Assembly: GCA_015501055.1 (NCBI GenBank)
Contig: JADNYV010000116.1
Location: 1-64,000 of the forward strand
Source of the DNA: Mucidula mucida
Lineage: Eukaryota; Basidiomycota; Agaricomycetes; Agaricales; Physalacriaceae
Direction: 5' to 3'
DNA length: 64,000 bases
Under the pieces are notes generated by a model, which was not told the DNA's origin, ran no database searches, and saw nothing but the letters and a program-made list of their open reading frames with translations. A program made the position numbers and the translations under genes. Positions 42,696-54,653 of the stretch are shown here, piece after piece. Every line of letters starts with the position of its first letter. The first letter of the stretch is position 1.

Positions 42696-45600
42696 CTAGC
42701 GCCGCTTCTTCGGCTTCGCTTTATCACTAGCAGGCTACAACAACCACATTAGCAACATTTCCTCCCTCCAACACTACCTACTTACCTTTGGCGGCACAAG
42801 CACACTCTTCTTCGGCGCAGTCGCTTTCTACATACACCCCCGTGAACAACCCAATAACGCAGCCCAAAGAAAAGCCCACTCACCGTCCGCCTCACAGGCC
42901 GCACATTCGTCGGCGACACCGGCCGCTCGCGCTTGCCCAGTGTCGTCGCAGGAACAATCGGATCATCGCAAAGCGGCTTATCGTCGTCGTCGTCGTCGTC
43001 CTCTTCAATGTCGTCCTCTTCCTTGGAAGGCCTAGCGACCTTGCTCGGCGTGATTGGCTGACAAAGTTTCAATACCAAAAATACAGAATATGAAAAGACA
43101 CAAAGACACACCTGACTCGTCAAAGGACTCGACATCCACAGATTCAAATCAACCATCGTCTTCGCCTGCCCCGAATCCTTCTTCAGACACTTGGCTAGCG
43201 TAGACTCCAACGAATGGATCTTGGTCTGCAACGCCGCAATGATATTGTCCCGCTGCACACGCATCAAGCAGGTCCTGGCAAGTAAGGAAAGGAACCACAC
43301 CGATCGCAACTCGTTCTCCTTGTTCACAACGTCCTGTTCATACATGCCCTGCGTCATCTGTATGAGCGACTGCACAAATGTCTTCTCCATGTCGGTCTAG
43401 ATCAACACATCTCAGCGGGGAGACTCTTGGAATAATAACAACATACCAAATCCCCAGCCTGATACCGCGCAGCCATCGTCCGCTCGCGCTCACGCAGGCG
43501 CTCCAGCTCGTCCTGCAGCCGTTCCAGCTTCGCGTTCACAAGATCCAGCGCATCCGCCCGTTTCGCATCCTCTTCAGAAGTCGCATGCGCGTGTGCCTTG
43601 AGGGAATCCAGCTCAGCAAGCGTCGTCTTCAAGAGTCGCTGGCCATCCGTCGCACGTAGTCTGGCGTCCTCAGCCTCCTTCGCGGCGACATCTGCCTTGT
43701 CCGTTTCAATCTTCAGACGCTGTTCGAATCGCTCCTCTTGCCTAGCCGCTTCGACCTTGAGTTTCGTCAGCTCGGATGTATGCGCCTTGGCCTCGCTCTG
43801 TAAGCCTTTCACGGTCTTGTCGAGCGATGCTTTCTGATCTTGCAGGTTCTTGAGCGCGCTGTCGAAAGCCATCTTCTGGTCTTTGAAGCACCTATCGAAT
43901 TGCGTCGTCTGGTCGTTCAGGCGGACTTCCCATTCGGTTGTGCGAGCCTTGAAGGCGCGTTCCGCAGCCGCAGTTTCTTCAGCATGGATGACCGCTCGCT
44001 CTTCGAATCTGCCGAGATCGACGCGATAAGTGCCAGACGTTTCTTCTAGAGTTGCCTGGATACGTATGCATCATCAGTCCATGGGGTCAACAGCGAAACA
44101 TACGATGAGAGCGTTGCGCTCTTGTAGTAATCGTTCCAGACCAAACTTTTGTTCCTCAATGAGGGAAACTTCTGAGCGTGCGGCGCCTGACGCAGCTTCT
44201 AACTTGATCTGCAGGCCGTGAAGATAGGTTAGTCAGAAACCAAAGAAAATCGCGGTACTAGTACCGCATACGACGTCTCACTGCGAAGCAGACGCTCCTA
44301 GAGACATTTCAGCGAATGTCCCAAAGGAATCGTAAAGTTACTTGAAGATCTCCGCTCTGTTCTTTGGCCAATTTGAGTGTCATGGTCTGCGAGTCGAATC
44401 GCTCTTGTAGGATCTAGAAATGCGCTAATCAACGCTCTATCATTGAAAGCGAGCTGGCTTACATTGTACCGTGCCTTCTCATCTCTCAATCTGAAATACT
44501 GTCAGAAAGGTATGACAAAGGTTTTGACGAACTCGTTGTGGCTGCTCAGCAATTCTTTCTTCAGCTTGACGTTTTCCGCTTCTACGACCCCGAGCTTGTC
44601 CTGAACTTGATTCCATTTAGTCGTTTCCGCGGCAGAAACCAGCTTCGCTTCCTGCACTTCTAGCTCCAATTTTGAGATCGTTCTTCGAAACTGTTCTGAC
44701 CTGGTAATACAATTCAACACCCGTTCGGCAAGAGCTAAAATAGGCGCACGTTTCTGTCAAAGAGCTATTCCGATCTGTTAGGCCTTGGAGTCTTTCGTGC
44801 AAAGACGCGATCTGAGAGTCTTGTCTGTGCGCTTTATTCTCGGCCGCCAGGAGTTTTGAAGAGACTCTGCTGGTTGGTTGATGATCATTATGCGGCGACC
44901 GAAATAAATACGCACTCGCGAAGCTTCTCTTCTGCCTCTTTGACTTTAGTAGACTCCATGTCGGCATACCTAAGATAGAAGTGAGCGACAATTAGAGAAA
45001 CCCGATTCAGCGAATACCTTTTCTGTAGGACTGTTAAGGTGCGTTCCTGTTCGTCGAAGGCAGTTTGCAGATTGTTCAACCTGACGATAGTCAATTTCTA
45101 TCTGCATAGAAAGCCAAGGAATTACTTTTCCTCAGTTTCTCGGCGCGAACTCGACAGATTCGCGCTCTCCAGGAGAATGTCAAAACTTTCAGTTTCACGT
45201 TTGACCAGCTTCTCCGCAAGTTCTTGGACCTTGTTTTCTGGGTTGGCGATCAACGTTTGATAGTGACTAACGACATACAACTTACCGAGCTCCTGAAGGT
45301 TGTCGCTCCTGCGCGTCCACCGGGCTGTGTCTTCCAATTGGCGAAGCTCTAGATCCGCTACCCTTTGTTTCGATTCAATGAGTTGTGACCCCATGTTTTG
45401 TAGCTTGTCGCGCATGATGTCAATCACTTGCTGAGCTGAGAACGCACTTGTAAGGATTGCGAAGAAGGGTATCGGCAACAGGGCTTACCGCTATGACGAT
45501 CTTGTTGTAATTCAGCTACGAGGCCTCGAGTTTCCGCGGATTTGTGAAGATATCGCCCGTTTTCGTCCAAATGAGATTCGACGACTTTGAAAGAATGTAA

Positions 45601-46748
45601 GCATGTCAACAGCGCGAGAGGCAGAACTCACTCTTCAGGTGATGCTCTGAGGATGCCTTGAAAATCTCAAGCTCGTCTTTCGTTCGCTGGAGACTGTCTT
45701 GAGACGCGTCAAATCTGAGTTTGAGTTGATTAAAGCCGTTCTTGAGGTCATCGTAACTGGCAAAGACTGAGAAGGGGCGAAAAAGCAAAAAGGTAACGAC
45801 GTACTTTCGAGAGAGGCCTTGCATGCCTTTGCGGGACACATCTTTGACTCGGACAAGCCGTGCCTCTGATTCTTTCAGCTTATCCTGGGCCGCCTGTAAC
45901 TCTGTACAAAGTCGCGTCACCTCTACATCCTTATCTTGGACAATCTCGGTATTTCTCTCCTTTTCTTCCGTCGCGTGATGTAGTCGTTGTTGGAGCTGTG
46001 TAATGTCGTGGCTAGAAGTCTTGATGCTGTTTGCCTGGCGATCGTTTTCGGCTTCGAGAACAGAGATCCGTTGTTGTAGCGCCACGGTAGAATTTTGTGA
46101 GGTCGTCAGCTCTGCACGAAGATTCAGATTGATCATGCGCTACACAAAAGGTGAGTATATGCGTCTGATTTCGTCTTTAATATACAGACCTCTTCAGCGA
46201 GCTGGGACTTGATTAGTGTAGCCTCTTTGAGCTTCTTGATTACGTCGTCTAGATTGGCTTCTTCGGGTGAAGGGTCGGGCTGGGTAGAATGTTGGCGAGA
46301 ATGGGAATCGCGGTGAGATTGCTGCTGGTCTTGCATTCTCGGAGGTGCATGTCGAGCGGGAGTAGAAAAGGGAGTCGCTTTATTGGGCTGAGGAAACATC
46401 TTGAACGCAGAGGCATTTTCTTTATTACTCTCGGCTGTGAAGGGTATGAGATACACGGCGAACGAAATGAATTCTACGCGTACGAGGATAAAAGTCACCT
46501 CTTGGAGGCGACTGCAAGGCAGACATGGAGAAGCGATGAGGTCTATCAGGCTTTGGGGTCTGCACAAAGACGCTACCAGGCTTTCCGCTGCGGCCAGACG
46601 CGGCAAACAGAGGTGGATGTGATCTGCGTTGACCTGGCTGTGCGATGCGCCCATTTCGCGGTGTGGAAGTCATAGGGAAATTGAGCTGGAATGGCTTGGA
46701 AGGCGGGCCATCGGTACGCTCGGTGTATTCAAGATCGTCAGAGTCCAT
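42696..46748 (-). CDS. Long coiled-coil, probably nuclear protein
   Basis: The gene runs from ATG 46748 to a stop at 42696-42698 through some fifteen short introns and would encode roughly 1,050-1,100 residues. The N-terminal 150 are basic and disordered-looking (MDSDDLEYTERTDG, FKMFPQPNKATPFSTPARHA). A very long heptad-rich rod follows: DVIKKLKEATLIKSQLAEEV, LQQRISVLEAENDRQANSIK, DKLQNMGSQLIESKQRVADL, KLERLQDELERLRERER. The C-terminal part has an acidic stretch with seven consecutive Asp, GKRERPVSPTNVRPVRRT and a closing KAKPKKRR, likely a nuclear signal. The architecture suits spindle, kinetochore, nuclear-envelope or synaptonemal-type proteins. I cannot name the family. Exon borders were inferred only in part. 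Confidence 0.8.
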
Positions 46749-46911
46749 TCGTGCTCGTCGTTGTCGGCGACGTCAACGGCGGCGGGATGGTGGTGGTAAT
46801 AAGCCAAGAAAGGATGTACCGACAGATTCCCCAGGGTGCTTAGTCACGGTCGCGTTGCCACGTGGCTGACCCCATCGGATTGCCGTCATGGTCCGATATT
46901 GTTCTGCGACC
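46749..46911. promoter_or_regulatory. Bidirectional promoter, 163 bp
   Basis: The coiled-coil gene (minus) and the lipase gene (plus) start codons are only 163 bp apart, so the two must share promoter sequence. The region is GC-rich without a clear TATA box. Confidence 0.6.
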
Positions 46912-48622
46912 ATGAGCAGCGTCCATTTCCCTGTACGCGTCGCCGCCTTATTTCGCCGCGTCGTCCAGGCAGTCTCTTCTTTTTCAGTGTCCAGCCAGCC
47001 ACTACTCAAGGATGCACCGGCTGACGAGCCTCCATCGTCGTACTGGTCCTGGTGGCGCAGCGAGGAGCGCTGGTACTGGCATGTCGACACGAATCGTAAG
47101 TCACAACCTAGCAGTGATGCCCAGCTTACTTCTCTGCAGCTTGGCCTTGGGTTACATTCAACCTCTCTTCGTTGACCGAGGTGTCATCGACGTACTCTAC
47201 CGGTCTGGATACTTTGCCGCCTTCACCAGGAGATTTGCCGCCCAATCCGCCACGCGAATCATCGGACACTATCCATAGACTAATTCAGAATCCAGCCTTG
47301 TATAATCCACTGCGCACGCCTCGATACCCCATCGTTCTCTGTCATGGTATGTATTACATTCAACTTTGGCACGTACTAAATATGTACAGGTCTCTACGGC
47401 TTTGACGAACGTGGCCCTTCATCGTTCCCCAGTATGAGAATGCAGTACTGGTCAAACGTACTGCGAACACTCCGCCAGACAGTCGGCGCAGACGTTATTG
47501 TGACTACAGTTCCCAGGTATGTCTGCCTATTACTCAATGACCTTTGCTCATCAATGTAGCACCGGCTCTGTTACATCTCGCGCTGAAAGCCTTGATCGCC
47601 AGCTCAACGACAAGGCTCGAGGCCGCGGTATCAACTTTCTTGCACACTCTATGGGCGGACTAGACTGTCGCCATCTCATCACACACGTCAAGCCAACCGA
47701 ATACACGCCTCTATCCCTCACCACCGTCAGTACGCCACACCGCGGGAGCCCATTCATGGACTGGTGCGCCGAAAACATTGGCTTGGGTCGCCTCATTCGC
47801 CGCGAAGGCGAGCGCCTGGCAAAGTCCGCAACCCATTCCGACCTACCCCCCGAGCACAACGAGAAACCAAAGTCCGATCTTACTCCGTTCTCGCTCTCGG
47901 CTCTCCCATCCTCCTTCACCACGCTGCTCATCTCGATCCTCGATTCGCCAGCATACGCTAATCTCACATCCACCTACCTCAACACCGTCTTCAACCCCAA
48001 CACCCCAAACGATCCTTCCGTAAAGTATTTCAGCGTCGCCGGCCGCATGCCCAATGCCAGCGTCTGGCACCCGTTCTGGCTACCCAAAATGGTCCTGGAC
48101 GGGGTAGAGAAGAAGGAGCGTGAACGGCTGCGGGATGCAGGGCATCCTCTGTGGGCACATGAAGAGGAATGGGGTAATGACGGTCTTGTGACCATTCAAA
48201 GCGCCAAGTGGGGAGAATTCTTGGGCGTTATGCAAGGTGTCGATCATTGGGAGATCCGAGGTGCTCGCGGGCTCGAGTTTAATGTCGACTTTGGCGAGAA
48301 GCGGGATTGGGGCTGGTTGGCCGGCGCGTGGAAAAAGGACAAGGCTGACAAGAGCGCGTCAGCACTCAAAGTTTCCGACACACCGCGCGCGACAGAGGAC
48401 GATGTCATCAAAGCCTCGACGGACAAGCTCTCTGCCGTTTTCGACTGGGTCATCGACCAGGTGCCCACCCCGGCTCCGCTTATCAGGGGGAAGAGCAAGG
48501 ACATTGAGGTTAATCATTCGGAGAAGAAGCAGGTCAAGCCGCGCCATGATCTCGAGACAAAGGCCGATTTGGATCGCTTCTACGTTGCTCTCTCGCGGAA
48601 ATTGTACGACGAGGGATTGTAA
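46912..48622 (+). CDS. TGL2: Tgl2-like mitochondrial-type triacylglycerol lipase
   Basis: Four exons (46912-47095, 47140-47346, 47390-47516, 47560-48622) join in frame to 526 residues. Introns are 44, 43 and 43 nt. The start MSSVHFPVRVAALFRRVVQA is an amphipathic, arginine-containing leader suited to mitochondria. An in-frame ATG at 46888 is also possible. The alpha/beta-hydrolase core shows PIVLCHGLYGFDE (oxyanion loop), the nucleophile elbow LAHSMGGLDCRHLITH, STPHRGSPFMDW, then NDGLV (Asp) and GVDHWEI (His), giving a full Ser-Asp-His triad. This matches yeast Tgl2 and its fungal relatives, which hydrolyse acylglycerols. A C-terminal Lys-rich extension of about 100 residues is not part of the core. 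Confidence 0.88.
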
Positions 48623-48686
48623 TCTATACTTGATATACTATTGTTTGTACATCACTCAAGTTTGAACTATATAGGCGCATTCTGAA

Positions 48687-48812
48687 TTAATTTACACCGT
48701 GCACCTCGAGCTTGACGCCGCTCACGCCGCCCTTGAACGACCTCTCCAATCCTTCCGCGACAGCTTCCAAGCCCCCGGGGAAGGACTTGGAATCGATTTG
48801 GCTTAACATATA
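48687..48812 (-). pseudogene. MDR relic: isolated last exon
   Basis: On the minus strand this reads GGLEAVAEGLERSFKGGVSG then VKLEVHGVN and a stop, the last exon of the MDR genes. There is one extra base in the CCCCGG run and no upstream exons on this strand. Confidence 0.75.
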
Positions 48813-49345
48813 GTGTTCAATCTGGTCCGACGTTGATGTTTAATTTTTCGAAATTTCCATCTAAAGCAAGGTCAAACAAGTAGGCGCGCATAGATTCTCA
48901 TCATGGCATGACAATAGCGTGACGGGTCTCTGCGCCATGCGATAGAGTTCGCAGCGGCGTCCTCCTTCAACATATCCCATCGCTTTCCTCAAGCCGCAAA
49001 CCCTCGCGCCACCTCTGACGGGTTCGACACACGGTGTAGGGCCATAACAGCGGTGTATCCTCCATGATATGGCCACATGCTTCTGACTCCAGTCGTCCTA
49101 CGTCCTCCCACACTACACCAGTTTCTAAAGAAATGGGTAAACTTGAAAATCCCACCTTCGCACGATGACGGCTACCCAGCGAGGTCCTCGTTGGACACAA
49201 AACATTTCTGGAGGTGCGATCCCGCAAAGTGAGGATCTGTCTTCTTTGTGGGCCCGATGTCGCGGCCCTAGATTTGTGGGCGGAGCCGTGGTCTGTGGTA
49301 AGTCATAACGATTTGTTTAATCATGGATTTGTACATCCCAACATC
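48813..49345. other. Intergenic, nothing recognised
   Basis: No gene supported, between two MDR fragments of opposite orientation. Confidence 0.5.
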
Positions 49346-49898
49346 GCCAATTTACTAGATTTTTGTGTTCGAGAGGGTAGGTTTGACCCGCGCACAAACG
49401 CCCATCACGGGGCCTCAATCCCTTGGACTGGGAAGATACGATATGACAATCGAGAAATACCCGGTCGTGGGACTGGATATCGAGGCGGTCGGAGAAGACG
49501 TCCAAGGATGCCAGATCAAGTGTAAGCTTGCTGCTCTTCCGACTCCGACATGAGATTGACCTTTTGTCTTTTTAGCATGTCTCAGCGGTTGGGCAGAGCA
49601 TATTTTGCTCTCCCTGCGAAGGTTGTCATGAGGGTTCGCTTCTACTCTCTGCTGCCGCCACAATCTATATAACTCCCTCAAAACCTATAAGAAGAAGTTA
49701 CTGTCCCCCCCCGGGCGCGTCGGCTTCGTCACAGCGTTCTCCTGGGGAAAGCTCGATCCCACCCTCTCCCTCGAGCGCAAATATTCTGGCCACACAGCGT
49801 TTGATCATCGGGTGTGTCGGCCAATACGGTTCGTCACAGCCCGCGTAATGAGGCCCTTTGAATGAACTAACAGCAATCCAAATCCTCAAAGCCATCGG
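49346..49898 (+). pseudogene. MDR oxidoreductase relic D
   Basis: Degraded exon 1 end (GRYDMTIEKYPVVGLDIEAV and GEDVQG, about 49425-49520), exon 2 (about 49575-49635, ending PAKVVMR) and exon 3 (49680-49835, GFVTAFSWGKLDPTLSLERK with gaps) are recognisable. The start of exon 4 (IQILKAIG, about 49873-49897) is also visible. At about 49898 the sequence jumps into F-box-type sequence, a clear rearrangement junction. Confidence 0.8.
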
Positions 49899-51200
49899 AC
49901 CAGTCAGCGCGAGAGAACGCATATGATGGACGTGAAGCCAACAAGCGCGACCTGATGATCAGGAGCGGTGGCATTGTCGGGAAGACCGAGAGTAACCGTC
50001 GATGCCATACCACCTCGAGGTCATGAACATGTTTTGCGGAGTTACCCTGCCCATGCTCGATGCTCCTGGTTTTGACCAATAGGCTTCCCATGTTTACGGT
50101 CTCCGTTTGGCGATATCACCGCAGGAAACGCGCAGGCTGGGCGCGTCAGCAGTCCGTCAGTGGTGCTCCGTACATGTGGACCGATTTCCCGCTCTGCGAT
50201 TTGGAGTGGTTGACGATCACTGATCAGCCCATCCACTGCCGGGGCCCGCCCATAGTGTTTTGCAGCGGGTTCTAGCCGCGTCCAAGGACACGTTTGAAGC
50301 TGTTGATTGTCTGGACCATCCTCTTTTCGACGTCGCAGTGACCCCCCGTTGTACTCTCTGCATTGCAGGCGCTCAACTTTGGATATAGCGACCCAGGAGA
50401 GGTTGGAAGTTTCTGCCGTACATCGAGGCACTGCATCTCGAAGAGCCAATGGTCATGGACCAGTGTTACGCGCCTGCCCAATCGACAATCTACTGCGAAG
50501 ACTCTCCCGATCTCCGAACTGCGCTCGCTTTCATGTGTCAACGTCTCCTTCGTCCCTGGTACATTGGACATATTCAACGCTTGCGACGTTGCGTGCGGTC
50601 TCGTCCCAGAGAGCGAGATGACTGTTCTGCTCCAGTTCATCCGGCGGCTTGCATCCTTGAAAAACCTTAGCATCTCTGGGAGCGGGAAGGCTTTCCTTCA
50701 CTATATGAACTATATGGAGCAGCATTTCGATGCTACTGGAGCACATATTGTCCCGCTCGAGCGTGGGTGGATTCCGTGGCTCAATCTCCCGAAGCTGAAG
50801 ACTTTGGACATCGATATGCAAGAGCCCAACTGTGAAGTGCTCGCGCTCATGGAGCGGCGCGTCCTGCCTGGGATTTCTGGCGAGGACGGGCGGTACTATG
50901 GGTCGCTGCTGTGTGCTTTGGATATCTGTGCCTGTGAAGGCGCTGTGTGTGGAACGTATCGAGCGGCTTTCGTGGATGTGTCCCGCGTTGAGGATCATCA
51001 CGCCTGAGGACCAGTTCTTTGAGAGTGTGTTGACGATGGACATTGATATTGATGCGGATGCGGAGATGATAGATTGCTTTTCGTTAGTATATCCTCATTC
51101 TTTTTGCCCTACGTCTGTCCCCTATGTATATGCCACTATGCCACACCCTTTACAGTGCCCGATTTCGTGAAATAGCTCTCCCTCCTTCACACGCTTTGAA
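49899..51200 (+). pseudogene. F-box/LRR-type remnant with internal inversion
   Basis: About 50640-51050 reads in part like an LRR tail of fungal F-box proteins (SLKNLSISGSGKAFLHYM, LNLPKLKTLDIDMQEP). It shares short blocks with the F-box remnant at 61.4-62.1 kb. These blocks occur in both relative orientations: CGCATATGATGGACGTGA at 49918 has the same orientation as 61686, while CCACCTCGAGGTCATGAACA at about 50010 is inverted relative to 61630. Frames change repeatedly. Confidence 0.5.
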
Positions 51201-51552
51201 CAGAAAACTCTTTGGAATATTGGTTCAGCATCTCTGCAGACGTGATGCGCAGAAACGTCGATGATAGAGCGTGTCTCGACTCTCAGCACAGATAATAGTT
51301 CCTGGGTATGTGTTCTCGTGCACCGACCCCCCGTACTTTGGGAAGGAGGTGAATGGTAGTACGACATGCTGGGAGTCCGCTCGTCGCATGCTTCACACGA
51401 GATTGGGAACCTTGACCGGTTGGTTCTAGGTCGAGATTTTTTATTCATGGAGACTACAAAACAATAAGTGAAGACGTTAATAATGTTACAGCTGAGAGAA
51501 GCGAGGGCATCAAAATAGGTATACGTGTAGTTCAATATATTCCCTGAGTAAA
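51201..51552. other. Intergenic, 3' flank of carboxylesterase
   Basis: Nothing recognised. Confidence 0.5.
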
Positions 51553-53807
51553 TCAGATGGGGTTCTCCAATAGTATCTCAGTGAGCGCTTCAATGGCCTC
51601 CTGGCGGAACGTATCGGTAGTGATACTCAAGGGCATCACGCCATCATTGAACGAGAGCATCGCAGGGGAAGCTGCGGTCCATTTGGGCCAGGCGATCCCG
51701 GTGTTCCCGTTGGGATTCAAGTCATTGACGAACCGGATGAGGTAGTCACCCATGTCACCGCCAAAGTATACGTTCGAGATGTCGGAAGCATGAAATGCGC
51801 CTAGAACGGGCGCACCCTTGAGGCGCCTGTTGACTGCGAACACGCGTCAGTACATTGTCCCGTCGCGTAGGACAAACACGTACTGAAGGTGTATATGTCC
51901 TGCTTTCCCGATAACGAATTGATAAGCAACCGACGTGGAGCTTGGAACACCGCATCTCCTTGGAAAGCAGCGAACCGTTTGAACTGCGGGCTCACAACGT
52001 TTAAGAGACCAGTATCGAATGGAGATCCCACGACAGGGTTTTGTGGATAAATGTCCATCAACCTGTCGATATCGGCTTCGGACGCTTTGGGGAGCAGGAC
52101 GGTCTGGATGTATTCTTTCACTTGAGCATCCGTTCTGGGTCGAATCGATGAGCAGATTTGGTGTCAACATATATCTTCTACTCACGTAATATTTAGTTGA
52201 GACAATGAAAAGAGTGTGCCTTCATCGTCACAATCGCCTTTGAAAGTGAGATATCAGCCTTGGGGTCTTGATAAATCGGGGAGAAGCGCCGCACCAGTAA
52301 CGAAAGGAATGTTAGCAACTTTGCCTTGCTGCACTAGACGCTGCGGGTTATCGGGAAACCAGACACCATCTGTTCGAGGCAGCCACGCCAGTTTTATCGA
52401 CTGCGCGGCGCGTCAGGAATTGGAATCGAGAATAGTATAGTACACACCTGATAATCGAAGATGAATGGTGAGTCATCGACAGCTGCCTTCAAGACGTCGT
52501 ACGAGACGGTTCTGAGGCATGCCAGAGTATCAGAAGAGCCGGTACATCCCGTCTTGTCCACGATGGCATCATAATCTAATATCTGGTTCAACACTGCCCC
52601 AGTACATTGGAGGACCCGAACCTTTCTGCCCATTTTCAATATCGCCGACGGGAAGAGGCGATCCCGACTGCATGAATGCGCCTCTAAACAAACCTTCTGT
52701 ATCACCACCGTTGAAGAGCATATGAGATGCGGCGGAAACGGCGCCGGCGGATTCTCCCCAGCTATCGTTATCAAAGTCAGAGAAAGTGAAGGTTTAGAGA
52801 CAGTAAATGAAACTGACATGGTGACCTTGTCCGGATCACCCCCAAAAGCCGTGACATACTTCTGTATCCACTTCAGCGCGAGACGTTCTGTACGCACATT
52901 GAATATACGCCATCAAACTGAGTACGGTGCCTTTACGACGGCTTACGGTCGTGTAACCCAAGGTTTCCCACCCCAGCTTCTTTAACTTCCTTTCCTCCTA
53001 AGAAGCCGAATGCTGCAACATCCGGTGATGAACGAGAGAACGCAAAATGAATGGACATGTCATACCAGAGAGTCGATAGTTCATGGAAACATAAACAACG
53101 GGTTCTCCGAGTGCGATAGAGCGCTGAACGATGGTGCTGCCATCGTACATAGATGTCCCGCCGAGCTCAAAACCGCCTAGACATTGGATGCTCAATGACC
53201 GGGTCGATGTCATGGATTAGAGTTACCTCCGAAGATCCACTACCATAAAGTTCATCAACATGTTGATCATCACCGCAGGCATAGAAACGTACAACAGCTA
53301 CGGGCAGTTTAGAACTCTCAGTCGCACCGACTGGTGTGACAACGTTGATTGACAAACCTATGAATGCGCTCAGTCAAACTCTTTGATTACACTACATGAA
53401 ATGCTCACAATCTTCATCTGAGGGCAAGACAGCACTGAAGATAGAATTGACCACGTAGTCAACGGTCTCTTGAGGAAGCCCAGTGAGAACTGGGAGCTTG
53501 AGAGCCTGCTGGGGACACGACGGTCCGAACGCAGTCGCGTCAATGGTCCCCGTATACGCGCCCACGGCCACCGGAAGCTGAAATCGAAGATCGCCAGTAC
53601 TACAGCAATAATCAATGGGCGGTAATTTAGTGGTAGTAGCAAGCAAACACACGGTGGTTGTCCGAATGGTATACCCAGAAACTTGGACACATTCTCCGAT
53701 GCAGCGCCAGTAACAGTCGCGCTATCCAGCGTCACCGTAGGCGGGGCGCGACTCGAGACGGCGGCGGCCGTAGCCGCTCCTGCCTGCAAGATCAAGGGCA
53801 GCAACAT
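51553..53807 (-). CDS. Secreted type-B carboxylesterase/lipase
   Basis: Thirteen exons separated by twelve introns of 46-59 nt splice without a break to 542 residues. The start is the ATG at 53807, since the frame opens upstream only at a TTG. MLLPLILQAGAATAAAVSS is a signal peptide. Family landmarks in order are VSKFLGIPFGQPP, WIFGGGFELGG (oxyanion loop, assembled across two introns), the nucleophile motif WGESAGAVSAASHM, the acid DCDDEGTLFS and GAFHASDI with the catalytic His. The enzyme would be exported and hydrolyse esters. The family includes lipases and cholinesterase-like enzymes, and substrate cannot be read from sequence. A minus-strand TATA (TTTTATATAAAC, 53874-53885) lies about 65 bases upstream. 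Confidence 0.93.
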
Positions 53808-54653
53808 CGTCAATCTCAGAACCGAAGAAGGGATGAAGGGAGAGCAAGAATGTCAATGAGCATGATGAGCGCGTTTATATAAAACCTCCCAAGAACTAGG
53901 GTAAGGAAACCCAGCGGGTATGTCATGGGAGATCGTCACGAGTTGTACGTTGTCTCCAATTACAGGAACACCAAAGACCGTCCTGTCGCACTCGTCACGG
54001 TTCACAAAAGGCGCTCGTTGATTGTTGGTCGTCCTCCTACCCGCATTCCCCACATCAAAGACATTTCCTTTTCTAGGCAGACGCGTCCAGAGTCGAGACC
54101 ACACACAACTCGTACTCACTTTGGGAAATCATGGATTTGTTTTCGGGAAGCTAGGTAGCCGTAAGAATATTCCTGCGGATGCAGTTGAAGGGAACCGCAT
54201 GGTTCAGAATCTATCAAACAAGAATGTGATTCTTGTAGCCTCTCGGATCCGAAGCGTAACCGGTTCTTGGAAGAAAGAGCTGAGGCACACTTCAATATAC
54301 TGCGCCACATGTCACCATTGTCACCGAGCCAGATGAACGCGATCACAAGAACGACGGGCCCCATTCGCTGAGCAAAGTCTAAACCTTGATACCTTATGGC
54401 AGGTCTGGACTCCATTTCAGATAGTCAATCAGAAGCAGGAATCATCGAAAGATGCCTTACCGTCGAGTCAATGATGTCGCTATTCAAGAACATCGCTGTT
54501 CCAAATCGTGAAGGCTGAACGTGATAAAAAGCACTCTCCTTGAACCGAAAGAAAACACGTACTTGCTAACCCAGAATCTACTGAGAGACATTGTGTTGAT
54601 GAGTTGCACAATAGAAGTGGCAGACCTCCCTTTTATACACATCGTCGTACATT
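53808..54653. other. Intergenic between carboxylesterase and trehalase
   Basis: 846 bp with the carboxylesterase TATA box at its left end. The only longer frame (54116-54415, minus) is not recognised. Confidence 0.5.

Noticed and set aside
52260..52330. In-frame TGA as evidence that the carboxylesterase is a pseudogene
   Set aside because: The stop lies in a 57-nt intron (GTGCGG...CAAAG). Splicing gives FVTGDCDDEGT, and the whole CDS is divisible by three.
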